This document shows, in pieces, positions 46,879 through 56,174 of a stretch of 64,000 nucleotides of DNA. The notes beneath the pieces are model-generated. The model was not told where the DNA came from. It made no database searches and saw only the letters and a program-made list of their open reading frames with translations. This DNA comes from Fusibacter paucivorans. GTDB lineage: Bacteria; Bacillota; Clostridia; Peptostreptococcales; Acidaminobacteraceae. The translations under genes were made by a program, and so were the position numbers. The stretch's first letter is position 1. The number at the start of each line of letters is the position of its first letter. The stretch spans positions 124,001-188,000 of the forward strand of contig NZ_JAHBCL010000001.1 in assembly GCF_018390735.1 (NCBI RefSeq). The letters are read 5' to 3'.

Positions 46879-46927
46879 AGGCAATTGCCTCATCAATCTT
46901 GACAGCATCGTTTATTCGCAATTATTA
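46879..46927 (+). promoter_or_regulatory. Promoter and palindrome upstream of the NCS1 permease
   Basis: The perfect palindrome AGGCAATTGCCT (46879-46890) lies 8 bases before a TTGACA (46899-46904), which is followed after 17 bases by a weak -10, TTATTA. This is the layout of an activator site next to a poor promoter, so PucR may bind here (inference). Confidence 0.5.
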
Positions 46928-46955
46928 ACTCGAAACCATTAAAGGGGGAAATCAA

Positions 46956-48281
46956 ATGACAAACAAATTAACTGGGTTTGAAGTAAAACCTGAACAGAGA
47001 CAAAGCTGGCAGTCTATTGCCATGGTGTGGATTGGTTCCATGATCTGTGTCCCATGCCTAATGATCGGCGGACTCATTGGCAGCGGCATGCCGATTGGCA
47101 ACGTCATTACCGCGATCATCATTGGTTACGGTATCATCTGTGTCTATATGAGTCTTATTGGCATGCAGGGCTGTGATACAGGACTGCCAACTGCTGTTAT
47201 GGCATCCGGTGCACTTGGCGAAAAGGGTGCGCGCTATATTATCAGTTCCGTCCTCGCCATTGCCTGTATCGGATGGTTCGGCATTCAGTCAGCTGTCTGC
47301 GGCACTTCATTTTCCGCGATGCTCCTTTCGATGACCGGCATAAATATTCCTGTGGGGCTTTCATCAACTTTCTGGGGCATTATCATGCTGGTAACAGCTT
47401 GCTATGGCTTTAAAGGTCTTAAATGGCTCAACTTCGTTGCTGTCCCAATGCTCCTTATCGTCTGCGGTTACGGTGTTTGGGCGGCAATGGCGCAATTTGA
47501 CGGCATGACCGTTATGGCAAATTACGTTCCGCCTCAGCCTATTCCGCTTATGACGGGCATCAGCCTCGTCGTTGCCACTTTTGCAGTGGGAGGCGCCATT
47601 AGCAGTGACTACTGCCGTTTTGCAAAGAGCCGCAATGACGTTATCAAATCTTCTGTTCTCGGCGTTTTACCGGCAGGTCTGATCATGCTTCTCGTTGGTG
47701 CCGTTATGAGCATCGTAACCGGCGAGTATGATATCAGTGCGGTTCTAACTGCTGTTGGCGTACCGGCAGTCGGTTTAATCGCTCTCGTCTTAGCTACTTG
47801 GACAACCAATGTCACCAACGCATACAGCGGCGGCTTATCGCTTTCTAATCTCTTAGGTGTTGATGAAAGCCGTTTCAAAACGACAACAGCGATTGCAGGC
47901 GGCTTTGGAACCCTGTTGGCAGCAGTTGGTGTATTGAGCAAGTTCACCGCATTTCTAACACTTCTTTCCGCATTGGTACCAGCACTTGTCGGCGTTCTGA
48001 TTGCGGACTATTGGATTATTGGCAAGGGTGATCCAAAACAGTTCAAACTGCGTGAAGGTGTCTATGCACCCGGCATGATTTCATTTTTAGTTGGCGCATT
48101 AATCGCCTGCATCACCGGTGGTACGTTTGCTTCATTCCCGGCACTGGTTACAGCAATGCCGGCACTGAACACCCCATTCTTTATAGGCCCGGTAAACGGC
48201 ATCATCGTTTCTATGGTTTTATATATCGTCTTGGTAAAAGTAATGCCGCAGCCTGAAGCCAGTTACAGTGAAGCAGCTTAG
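46956..48281 (+). CDS. NCS1-family nucleobase permease (CodB-like)
   Basis: A 441-residue membrane permease with about twelve segments. It has the cytosine-permease pattern: an early QSWQSIAMVWIGSMICVPCL, GWFGIQSAVCG, the FAVGGAISSDYCRFAKS motif in the middle and ATWTTNVTNAYSGGLSLSNL. NCS1 carriers import cytosine, allantoin, hydantoins or related ring compounds with a cation. Its partners encode a DUF917 protein and a hydantoinase-like enzyme, so a hydantoin or cyclic amide is a plausible substrate (inference). GGGGGAA precedes the ATG. Confidence 0.92.
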   Translation: MTNKLTGFEVKPEQRQSWQSIAMVWIGSMICVPCLMIGGLIGSGMPIGNVITAIIIGYGIICVYMSLIGMQGCDTGLPTAVMASGALGEKGARYIISSVLAIACIGWFGIQSAVCGTSFSAMLLSMTGINIPVGLSSTFWGIIMLVTACYGFKGLKWLNFVAVPMLLIVCGYGVWAAMAQFDGMTVMANYVPPQPIPLMTGISLVVATFAVGGAISSDYCRFAKSRNDVIKSSVLGVLPAGLIMLLVGAVMSIVTGEYDISAVLTAVGVPAVGLIALVLATWTTNVTNAYSGGLSLSNLLGVDESRFKTTTAIAGGFGTLLAAVGVLSKFTAFLTLLSALVPALVGVLIADYWIIGKGDPKQFKLREGVYAPGMISFLVGALIACITGGTFASFPALVTAMPALNTPFFIGPVNGIIVSMVLYIVLVKVMPQPEASYSEAA

Positions 48282-48443
48282 GCATAAAGTATCTAACCGA
48301 TTGTCGTGGAGGATCAACAAAAGGTAATCATGCAATTACCTCGTTTAACGGGTCACGCGTAAAGAATAGATCACAAGAATATAAAACTTTAAAAGATATA
48401 AAAAGCTAAACATAAGGACAAAGATAGAAAGGAAGGCATTATT

Positions 48444-49544
48444 TTGAGAAAAATCGGTTTAAAAGAAATCGAAGACATTGCACTTGGTGCCGCACTTTTA
48501 GGTGCTGGCGGCGGTGGTGATCCCTATGTCGGCAAGCTCGTCGCAATGGGGGCCGTCAAAGCGTGCGGCGATGTCACACTACTCGATCCCGAAGAAGTTC
48601 CGGACGACGCACTCATTGTTCCCATCGCTATGATGGGAGCACCGACCATTTTAAGTGAAAAGGGGATCGGCGGCGAAGAATACAAAACGCTTCACAAGAT
48701 GGTCTCTCAATTCTACGGCAAGGAGATCTACGCATTTATGCCGATTGAAGCAGGTGGCGTCAACAGTATGCTTCCCATTGCGGCATGTGCGCGCCTCGGC
48801 ATTCCAATGGTCGACGCCGACGGTATGGGACGTGCTTTTCCCGAACTGCAAATGGTGACTTTTACCATTGGCGGCATTAAGGCAACACCAATGGCACTCA
48901 CTGATGAAAAGGGCAATTGCGCGATCTTCGATACCATTACCAATAAGTGGACTGAAGAACTGGCACGTGCCGTTACCATGAGCTGTGGAGGGTCGGTTTC
49001 TGTATCACTCTATTGCATGGATGGTGCAACACTTAAAAAATACGCCGTTAAAAACATCGTAACGCGCAGTGAGCAGTTAGGCGCTGCCATCCGCAATGTT
49101 AAACACAGTGGTGAAGCATCACCTGAAGCCGCATTTTTAAAGGCCACCGAGGGCTTCAAACTATTTAAGGGCAAAATTGCCGATGTACTTCGTGAAACGA
49201 GAGACGGCTTCAACTTCGGTAAAGTCGTACTGGAGGGCATTGACACGGATCGCGGCAAAAAAGCCTCGGTCACGTTCCAAAACGAAAACCTCGTCGCAGA
49301 AGTTGACGGCGCCATTCTCGCAACAACGCCCGATCTTATTGCCATTGTCGATTCCGAAACCTTTATCCCCGTGACAACTGATGCATTGAAATATGGCAAA
49401 CGCGTTATCGTCGTCGGATTAAAATGTTTTGAATTATGGCGTACGCCAGAAGGACTTGAACTCGTCGGCCCGCGCTATTTCGGCTGTGATGTCGACTATC
49501 AACCTATTGAAGAATTGATGAAAGGCGGTGAAACCAATGTATAG
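48444..49544 (+). CDS. DUF917-family protein
   Basis: A 366-residue protein with the DUF917 features GAALLGAGGGGDPYVGKL near the start, MPIEAGGVNSMLPIAACAR and ADGMGRAFPELQMVTF. The family is regularly encoded next to hydantoinase/oxoprolinase proteins and is thought to act with them; its own chemistry is unknown. The start codon is TTG with AAAGGAAGG seven bases upstream. It overlaps the next gene by 8 bases, showing translational coupling. The 160-base gap before it holds a short inverted repeat (AGGTAAT/ATTACCT, 48322-48341). Confidence 0.88.
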   Translation: MRKIGLKEIEDIALGAALLGAGGGGDPYVGKLVAMGAVKACGDVTLLDPEEVPDDALIVPIAMMGAPTILSEKGIGGEEYKTLHKMVSQFYGKEIYAFMPIEAGGVNSMLPIAACARLGIPMVDADGMGRAFPELQMVTFTIGGIKATPMALTDEKGNCAIFDTITNKWTEELARAVTMSCGGSVSVSLYCMDGATLKKYAVKNIVTRSEQLGAAIRNVKHSGEASPEAAFLKATEGFKLFKGKIADVLRETRDGFNFGKVVLEGIDTDRGKKASVTFQNENLVAEVDGAILATTPDLIAIVDSETFIPVTTDALKYGKRVIVVGLKCFELWRTPEGLELVGPRYFGCDVDYQPIEELMKGGETNV

Positions 49545-51090
49545 ACTCGGTATAGACGTTGGCGGTACCAATACAGATGCCGTGATCATCGACGAGGCAT
49601 TGAACGTCGTCGCGCAGATAAAACACCCGACATCTGACGATATTTATGACGGTATTCTCGGTGCAATTGATGCCATATTATCAGAATCAAAAGTTGATCC
49701 CAAAAAAATTCATTTGGCAATGCTCGGCACGACACAGTGTACCAATGCCATCGTCGAAAGAAAACACCTTGAACCCGTCGGCCTGCTGCGCATTGGCGCC
49801 CCCGCAACCCTCGGCGTTCCACCGCTCGTCGACTGGGCTGACGATATCGCCAAAGTAGCGGTATCCGTCGCAATGATCGGCGGCGGTTTCGAATACGACG
49901 GCAAAGCCATTGCCGCCTTTGACGAAGCTGCAGCCACTGCTTACTTCGAAAGTTTAAAGGGCAAAGTCAATTCCGTTGCTATTTCCTGCTGTTTTTCAAC
50001 TATTCGCGATGAACATGAAAAAAAGGCAGCCGCATTATGCCGTAAAGTTTTAGGTGACGACGTCCACGTCTCCATTTCCAGCGACGTCGGCTCCATGGGA
50101 CTTATAGAGCGCGAAAATGCGACGGTTCTCAATGCTTCACTTTACAAGGTCGCTCAAAAATTCACCGATGGTTTCGCCAAAAGTCTTTCCGAACACGGCA
50201 TTGACAATGCCAAGATTTATATTTCTCAGAATGACGGCACGCTGATGACCATGGCACACGCTCAAAAATATCCAATCCTCACTATCGCCTGCGGTCCTAC
50301 CAATTCCATTCGCGGCGCCAGTTATCTCGGAGAGCTTAAAGAAGCCATTGTCATTGACGTCGGCGGCACCACCACCGATATCGGCGTCATCCAAGGCGGT
50401 TTTCCGCGCGAATCCGGCGTTGCCGTTACCATTGGCGGCGTCCGAACGAATTTCCGTATGCCGGACGTTTTATCCATCGGCCTCGGCGGCGGCTCCATCG
50501 TCCGACAACATCCTGACGGGAACATCACCGTTGGACCTGACAGCGTCGGTTATGAAATTACGAAAAAAGCGCTTGTGTTTGGCGGCGATACCCTAACAGC
50601 CACGGATATCGCCGTAAAGCTCGGCATGTGCCAAATTGGCGATGCCAGCAAAGTTGACTTTCTCGAAACTGATTTCGCTGAACGCGCCATGACCGTCATC
50701 AGAAATGCCATTGAAAACGGCATTGACGCCATGAAGCTGTCCAGCGATGACGCCGATGTCATTCTCGTCGGTGGCGGTTCCGTTATTGTCCCGTCAACAC
50801 TGACCGGCACGCGTCAAGTCTTGATGCCAAATTATTTTGGAACAGCCAATGCCATCGGCTCAGCCATTTCCAAAATCAGCGGTACCTACGAAAAACTCAT
50901 CGACTATGAGACACTGCCGAGAGAAGAAGCCATTGAAGCGGCTAAAAAAGAAGCGATTCAAATGGCGGTTGATTCCGGCGCAGCCAAAGAAACCGTCGAA
51001 ATCATTGATGTCGAAGATGTGCCACTCGCTTACTATCCCGGGAATACAAACCGGGTTAAAATTAAAGCAGCCGGCGATCTGGCCATTTAA
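49537..51090 (+). CDS. Hydantoinase/oxoprolinase-family protein (HyuA-like)
   Basis: A 517-residue ATP-using ring-opening enzyme subunit. The N-terminal MYRLGIDVGGTNTDAVIID and central AIVIDVGGTTTDIGVIQGGF are the two phosphate-binding blocks of the actin-like fold used by HyuA, oxoprolinase and acetone carboxylase subunits. The HyuB-type partner subunit is not present; DUF917 seems to take its place. AGGCGG eight bases before the ATG at 49537 favours this start over GTG 49528. The true substrate is unknown. Confidence 0.9.
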   Translation: MYRLGIDVGGTNTDAVIIDEALNVVAQIKHPTSDDIYDGILGAIDAILSESKVDPKKIHLAMLGTTQCTNAIVERKHLEPVGLLRIGAPATLGVPPLVDWADDIAKVAVSVAMIGGGFEYDGKAIAAFDEAAATAYFESLKGKVNSVAISCCFSTIRDEHEKKAAALCRKVLGDDVHVSISSDVGSMGLIERENATVLNASLYKVAQKFTDGFAKSLSEHGIDNAKIYISQNDGTLMTMAHAQKYPILTIACGPTNSIRGASYLGELKEAIVIDVGGTTTDIGVIQGGFPRESGVAVTIGGVRTNFRMPDVLSIGLGGGSIVRQHPDGNITVGPDSVGYEITKKALVFGGDTLTATDIAVKLGMCQIGDASKVDFLETDFAERAMTVIRNAIENGIDAMKLSSDDADVILVGGGSVIVPSTLTGTRQVLMPNYFGTANAIGSAISKISGTYEKLIDYETLPREEAIEAAKKEAIQMAVDSGAAKETVEIIDVEDVPLAYYPGNTNRVKIKAAGDLAI

Positions 51091-51186
51091 CGGCATTAAA
51101 GTTGATTTCACGATCCAGAAATCTAGCCTATTTAATTCTGCTTGATTTTCTTTCTTGATATTCTTAATGTCTCTTTTATAAAGGAA

Positions 51187-51233
51187 AAATCGCCGATACG
51201 GATTTTAAAGTTTGTATCGGCGACTTTTATTTC
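51187..51233. terminator. Terminator between convergent hydantoinase and NTPase genes
   Basis: AATCGCCGATAC pairs with GTATCGGCGA, followed by CTTTTATTT. The rest of 51091-51419 shows no gene. Confidence 0.87.
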
Positions 51234-51419
51234 ACGGGATTTCAATTCACCTTCAATCAATCATCTATTATTCACTGATAGACGTACCATATATTCTCTA
51301 ACAAAGGCTAAAATTAATATATCACGTAGACTCTATGATTAGTATCGTATCGTTTCGTACACTGTATTGAGCGGCATACTGTATTGAACACTCAACACTG
51401 CGAGCCGATTGCCTTTATG

Positions 51420-51926
51420 CTACCACGCGAGTGCTTTTATCAGCTCATCCAGTTCGGCTATCCGCATGGTGCGATTGGCCTCTGTAATGTGAAAGAGCAT
51501 GGCGTTGTCATTTGCACGGACAGCATCCAAGAAAGGAGCCGAACGCGCTTTCACCACGGCCAAAACCGGTCGATCACTCGCCATGATTTCTAAAACGGCA
51601 TCACAAAACACTTTTGCATCGCGTTCCATAAACCCCAGTTCATCCATGACAATAAGCGACTGCGTTGGAAACCGGTTAATTGTTTTGCCAAATGTATCAA
51701 AAACAGACGGATAGGCCGTCATGATCCCATTTGCATCGCATTTACCAATGCATTGCGGTATTGCCCGTCCTTTCAGCAAATGATGCGCATCGTATAAAAA
51801 TACCTCACTGCCCCGCTTGATGGTAAAAAAACCGTTGATCTCCAAATGAACCTGCGACAGCAAAGAACGTACTAAGGTTGATTTCCCAACACCTATTTCA
51901 CCTGTAATCAAAATTTTCGGAATCAT
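51420..51926 (-). CDS. THEP1-like nucleoside-triphosphatase
   Basis: A 168-residue P-loop NTPase. Walker A is ITGEIGVGKSTLVRSLL and Walker B SLIVMDELGFME. It is short, as in the THEP1 (DUF265) family, whose members hydrolyse several NTPs in vitro with no settled role. It is the last gene of a metal-transport operon, 16 bases after the binding-protein gene, so a part in cofactor or metal handling is possible (inference). Confidence 0.87.
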   Translation of the reverse strand: MIPKILITGEIGVGKSTLVRSLLSQVHLEINGFFTIKRGSEVFLYDAHHLLKGRAIPQCIGKCDANGIMTAYPSVFDTFGKTINRFPTQSLIVMDELGFMERDAKVFCDAVLEIMASDRPVLAVVKARSAPFLDAVRANDNAMLFHITEANRTMRIAELDELIKALAW

Positions 51927-51942
51927 TTCTCACCCGATATCA

Positions 51943-53157
51943 TTACTGTGCTCTTTCCATCAGCGTTTGATACTGCGCTTCTGATAAATCACAATGATAA
52001 AAGTTTTTAAAATAAGCGGCAACTTCCTGATACATATCGTAATCAGCTTCTTCGGGATAAAACAGCTCAGTCATCCAAATCATGCCTAAATAACGCTGCA
52101 CAGATGGCGGAAAGCCAAGCCAGTTATAAGGGACATTGGGCACTTCATAATAACGGCCGTTTGCAATTGCCGGTATGGTTGCCCATGCAGGGTCATCGCC
52201 TACCGTGTCATATATACTGCCTGGGCCGAAAACAATAACATCCGGCTGCCAATTGACAATTTGCTCCATATCCACTTCATTCCCCGCACCGCTGGACACT
52301 GGGCTGTCTACAACAGCTGCATTGTTTGCAAGCAAATCAAATACCTGCGCGTGAAACGATCCCTTGGCAATAACGTGCTGTCCCTTGTCGCCCAAACAAT
52401 AGAGCAGATTAACTTTTTCGACGCCCTCGGCAATCGATGCCGTTTTGGCATAAATCGTCTCGCAGTACGTCGCAAGTGCTTCGGCCTCTTCTGGCATATC
52501 AAGCAGTTCACCCAATTTTCGGTAGGCTTCTCCCATATTGTCGAGGTTAGCCGTGATATGGACAAATGGGATTCCCGTTTGCGCTTGGAGCATGTCCAGA
52601 TCTGCTGTAATGGAATCTTTTGGTTCACCGACATCAATGACCACTTGTGCACCACTGGCAAGCAGCGTTTCTAAATTCAGTTCCCCCTTGCCGCCATACA
52701 GCTGCCCCAAAACCGGCATATTGTAATAAACGGGATCAAAATAAGGCTCTGCTTCTTTCGACCACTCGTTTGCAATCCCCACGAGCTTATCCGGTGCCAG
52801 CGAAAAAACAACGATCTGCGTCAATGGTCCTGATATAGCCACTTTGGTAATATGTGCCGGCACTTCTACGGTTCTGCCCACGGAATCAACAAAAGAAACC
52901 ATTTCATCTGAATCGCTTGCCTCATTTGACACACTGGATGCTGGTTCTGATTCTGCGACAGCTTCTCCCTCATTTGATTCAGTTGACGGTTCTGCCACGG
53001 CAGAAACTGCTGTTTCTTCACCATCTTTCGATGCTGTTTCAGCAGATGCCTTTGCCTGACAACCGCACAGCAATCCCAGTACAAGCATAACGGTTAAAAA
53101 AAAGGCGATCCCCCTTCTGCCTTGATAGCCATGCCACTTCCTATCATGCTTTAACAT
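51943..53157 (-). CDS. FecB/TroA-type ABC transporter substrate-binding lipoprotein
   Basis: A 404-residue secreted binding protein. The signal peptide ends in the lipobox GLLCGC. A Ser/Glu/Ala-rich spacer of about 50 residues precedes the type III binding domain, which begins VSFVDSVGRTVEVPAHITKV and contains LAPDKLVGIANEWSKEA. GGAGGG seven bases before the ATG at 53157 sets the start. The family binds iron-siderophores, haem, cobalamin or molybdate; the sequence does not decide which. The C-terminal FPPSVQRYLGMIWMTELFYP resembles those of metal-oxyanion or iron importers. Confidence 0.9.
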   Translation of the reverse strand: MLKHDRKWHGYQGRRGIAFFLTVMLVLGLLCGCQAKASAETASKDGEETAVSAVAEPSTESNEGEAVAESEPASSVSNEASDSDEMVSFVDSVGRTVEVPAHITKVAISGPLTQIVVFSLAPDKLVGIANEWSKEAEPYFDPVYYNMPVLGQLYGGKGELNLETLLASGAQVVIDVGEPKDSITADLDMLQAQTGIPFVHITANLDNMGEAYRKLGELLDMPEEAEALATYCETIYAKTASIAEGVEKVNLLYCLGDKGQHVIAKGSFHAQVFDLLANNAAVVDSPVSSGAGNEVDMEQIVNWQPDVIVFGPGSIYDTVGDDPAWATIPAIANGRYYEVPNVPYNWLGFPPSVQRYLGMIWMTELFYPEEADYDMYQEVAAYFKNFYHCDLSEAQYQTLMERAQ

Positions 53158-53227
53158 TTGTATTCCCTCCATTTTCTCTAATATTGGCGTTTACCATCCC
53201 CATATTATTTCATCACCTCTAAACCAT

Positions 53228-53953
53228 TTATAATCCGTCAAGATCCGACGTCTTTACAATGAAAATGCCAACCTCACGATCCATATGACTGTAATATGGA
53301 AATATCTCGGAGTGATTATCTGACAGCTTCATTTTTATTGTGTTGAAATCAATGCTCGCCGTATCCGATTCCCGGCTGTACAATCGATAAAATGCAACTG
53401 CGTCTTCTCTGCTTCGGAATGGCTGTCCCATCTCCAGCTTCAGCATTTCTGTTTGATAGGGTATTGAAAGCATTTCAAATGCCGCTTTTGAATGGCCATA
53501 AGTACATTTGTGAATAGGGCTGTTTATCATGGCAAACCGATGCGTCTCCCAGTTTTTAAAGATCATCATAACCGTGCCGACACACTGCGCTTTTGCTAAC
53601 TTTAAGTTTTCTTCCGCGGAGCCAAACATACTAAACACCATTGCGTCATAAGGTTTTTGGGGTACGTGTGTATAAATATCTTCTTCGATGACATCAATAT
53701 TCTCAATACGGTTCAACCGGATATTATCCCTCAATACGTCGAGTGGCCTTGATGCTGTATCCACAGCCGTAATTTTTTGAAAATAAGTTGACATAGCAAG
53801 GCTTAGGTATCCGAGGCCGCAGCCGGCATCGCAAATATGGGCATCATGCGGAAGCCACTCTGCAATTTTGGCACCGACCGTTAAGTGTGTGCCATTGTAC
53901 TCATAGGCATCTTTCATATAGCGAACCATTTCCGGCTCCCACAAAAACATCAT
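53228..53953 (-). CDS. Class I SAM-dependent methyltransferase in an ABC transporter operon
   Basis: A 241-residue Rossmann-fold methyltransferase. Motif I is ICDAGCGLGYLSLAMS, and motif II follows in ITAVDTASRPLDV. The acceptor is unknown. The gene overlaps the ABC ATPase gene by 4 bases (ATGA) and is followed by the binding-protein gene. A methyltransferase coupled this tightly with an importer suggests that it changes the imported ligand or a chelator made for it; this is inference. Confidence 0.87.
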   Translation of the reverse strand: MMFLWEPEMVRYMKDAYEYNGTHLTVGAKIAEWLPHDAHICDAGCGLGYLSLAMSTYFQKITAVDTASRPLDVLRDNIRLNRIENIDVIEEDIYTHVPQKPYDAMVFSMFGSAEENLKLAKAQCVGTVMMIFKNWETHRFAMINSPIHKCTYGHSKAAFEMLSIPYQTEMLKLEMGQPFRSREDAVAFYRLYSRESDTASIDFNTIKMKLSDNHSEIFPYYSHMDREVGIFIVKTSDLDGL

Positions 53954-54726
53954 TTTGACATCCTTTCCAGAGAAGGTTTAATCCATCGTTCATCGCCGAT
54001 GGCGATCATTTCTACAGGTTCTTTATAAAGCGTCTCAATTAACGATGCGTCCACAATGGTCTTCGGTTCTCCCATTGCTAAAACACGCCCGTTGTGCAGT
54101 GCAATCACTCGGTCTGAAAACATGAGGGCATGCTGCGGATTATGGCTTGAGATCACGATCGTATAACCTTCTTGCTTCAATGCATTTACGCGCTTAAGCA
54201 CGCGCAGCTGATTGCCGTAATCCAAATTTGACGTTGGTTCATCCATCAATATGACTTTTGAATGCTGTGCCAGCGCTCTGGCAATAAGGATCATTTGCTG
54301 CTCGCCGCCACTGAGCTGATTAAACTGCCGGTTGGCATAATCCTCAAGCGCCATCATGGTCAGTGCCTCCAATGCGCGCTGATAAGCACCTTTATCCGGT
54401 ACCGAGTACTTGGGAATACTGCTTGCCAGTCCCATCACAACCATCTCCAATACTGTATAACTAAACGTCGATATATGCGACTGCGGAATATAGGCCACTT
54501 GCTGAGCCAATTGCTGAGGCGATAATCGCTTAATGTCTTTCCCGCCAATGCGGACAGTCCCTTCATAGTGCTTTGTAAATCCCAAAAGACATCGAAAGAG
54601 CGTACTCTTCCCAACGCCATTAGGCCCCAGCAATGCCACCATTTCTCCCGATCGAACTGTAAAACTGACCGATTTAAGAACAGGCCTCTTGCCATATTGA
54701 AAGGTCAGTGAATCAACTGCAATCAT
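53950..54726 (-). CDS. FecE/BtuD-type ABC transporter ATP-binding protein
   Basis: A 258-residue ATPase that drives import through the adjacent permease. Walker A is LGPNGVGKSTLFRCLLG, the signature motif FNQLSGGEQQMILIARAL, Walker B VILMDEPTSNLDYG, with the H loop in VISSHNPQHALMF. GGAGG lies about 10 bases before the ATG at 54726. It lies 40 bases after the permease gene. Confidence 0.95.
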   Translation of the reverse strand: MIAVDSLTFQYGKRPVLKSVSFTVRSGEMVALLGPNGVGKSTLFRCLLGFTKHYEGTVRIGGKDIKRLSPQQLAQQVAYIPQSHISTFSYTVLEMVVMGLASSIPKYSVPDKGAYQRALEALTMMALEDYANRQFNQLSGGEQQMILIARALAQHSKVILMDEPTSNLDYGNQLRVLKRVNALKQEGYTIVISSHNPQHALMFSDRVIALHNGRVLAMGEPKTIVDASLIETLYKEPVEMIAIGDERWIKPSLERMSK

Positions 54727-54766
54727 ATTGTCTACGCCTCCTGTCTAAACGATACGCTTTTTCTCG

Positions 54767-55831
54767 CTATACATTTTCTGAATCTCGCCTGAAAATCAGC
54801 ACTGCAAAAAAAGGTGCTCCAATAAAAGCTGTTAAGATCCCAATAGGGATTTCAGTTGCCATCAGGTTTCTTGAAATATTGTCGACAAGCAGCATGAACA
54901 CCGCACCGAAAATCATACTGGCCGGCATCAAGTAGGTGTAATTATTGCCCATGATTTTTCGGCATAAATGCGGCATCACGAGACCGACCCAGCCGATCAT
55001 ACCACTGACCGAGACACTTGCAGCCGTAATCACTGTTGATGCAATGATAACGATCATTCTAACTTCTTCCGGATTGACACCCATGCTTCGACATGCTTCA
55101 TCGCCCATTGTCAAAAGGTTAATGCGCCACCTTAACGCAAGCAGCGGCAGAAGACCTAAGAGCATCGGCCCCGCTATTGTAATGACTTCGTACTGCTTCG
55201 CCGCAGAAAAGCTGCCCATTAGCCAATAAGTTATTGCCGGCAATTCATTGTTTGGATCTGCAACAAGTTTGATAAAAGAAGTCCCCGCCGTAAAAATGGA
55301 ACTCACCATGATCCCGGCGAGAATCAGATTCATCACCGATCGCCCCGGCGCCCATTTCCCAATATAATAGACAATCATCACTGTAATGATACTGAAAAAG
55401 AATGAGGATATTGTTATCACAGACGTTGAGGCGCCAAGTAAAAATGCCAGCGCTGCACCAAAAGCGGCACCCGATGTCGCACCTAAAATATCAGGAGATG
55501 CCATGGGATTTCGAAAAACACCCTGATACGATGCACCGGCTACCGAAAGACAACAGCCCACCATACTGGAAAGCATAATTCTGGGAAGTCGAATGTTAAA
55601 AACGACTGCTGCCATTGCCGGTGTCCACGTCTTCTCTATTGGCAGCACACTGCTTGCTAAAATCCTGACTAATTGAGACAGTGATACCGGATAGCGGCCA
55701 AAACAAAAAGACCCAAAAAAAGAGATGGCAAAGAGAACGCCCATTCCCAAAAGTTTCTGATTGGGTGTCAGAGGCAGTACCAAGGACTGCTTCTGTCTTT
55801 TTAGCCTCGTTAATATATGTATTTGTTCCAT
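54767..55831 (-). CDS. FecCD-family ABC transporter permease
   Basis: A 354-residue permease with about ten membrane segments. It includes IRLPRIMLSSMVGCCLSVAG, SYQGVFRNPMASPDILGATS, ATPase-contact EACRSMGVNPEEVR and the C-terminal MATEIPIGILTAFIGAPFFA. Only one permease gene is present, so it probably works as a homodimer. GAGGTGAAGG before the ATG at 55831 sets the start. It is the first gene of the importer operon. I looked for a cobalamin riboswitch upstream (55832-56174) and found none. Confidence 0.94.
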   Translation of the reverse strand: MEQIHILTRLKRQKQSLVLPLTPNQKLLGMGVLFAISFFGSFCFGRYPVSLSQLVRILASSVLPIEKTWTPAMAAVVFNIRLPRIMLSSMVGCCLSVAGASYQGVFRNPMASPDILGATSGAAFGAALAFLLGASTSVITISSFFFSIITVMIVYYIGKWAPGRSVMNLILAGIMVSSIFTAGTSFIKLVADPNNELPAITYWLMGSFSAAKQYEVITIAGPMLLGLLPLLALRWRINLLTMGDEACRSMGVNPEEVRMIVIIASTVITAASVSVSGMIGWVGLVMPHLCRKIMGNNYTYLMPASMIFGAVFMLLVDNISRNLMATEIPIGILTAFIGAPFFAVLIFRRDSENV

Positions 55832-55954
55832 TCCTTCACCTCGCATTTCCTGCCGTCTCGTTTCAGCCATTGCATTAAATTCAATTGCCTTGTTGGTAAA
55901 CGTTCAGTATAAAACTCTATTGCAATTTTTATGCCATGTTCTGGAAAACATTTT

Positions 55955-56001
55955 CATAAAAAAAACCCGCAGACTTTTTATCGCCTGCGGGGCAGTTTTT
56001 A
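55955..56001 (-). terminator. Terminator after the flavoprotein gene
   Basis: On the minus strand CCCCGCAG pairs with CTGCGGG, followed by eight T residues. It lies about 175 bases past the flavoprotein stop. The rest of 55832-56174 shows no gene. Confidence 0.85.
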
Positions 56002-56174
56002 GAAGCACTTTGTATGCTTTTGCGTGATTATTCAGTTAAATGAATCTGTTCAAACAGCATTAAAAGAGGGTAACAGCGTGCACACAGTGATTGCTCATCT
56101 GCGTAACAGCCATTACACATCAATGCCATCAAAACTATGTTTAGATGTTTATAGCATCCATTGTTTTCGTGCGC

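Noticed and set aside
55832-56174. Possible cobalamin riboswitch before the FecCD-type permease
   Set aside because: No B12-box-like sequence was seen; only a terminator for the upstream flavoprotein gene.
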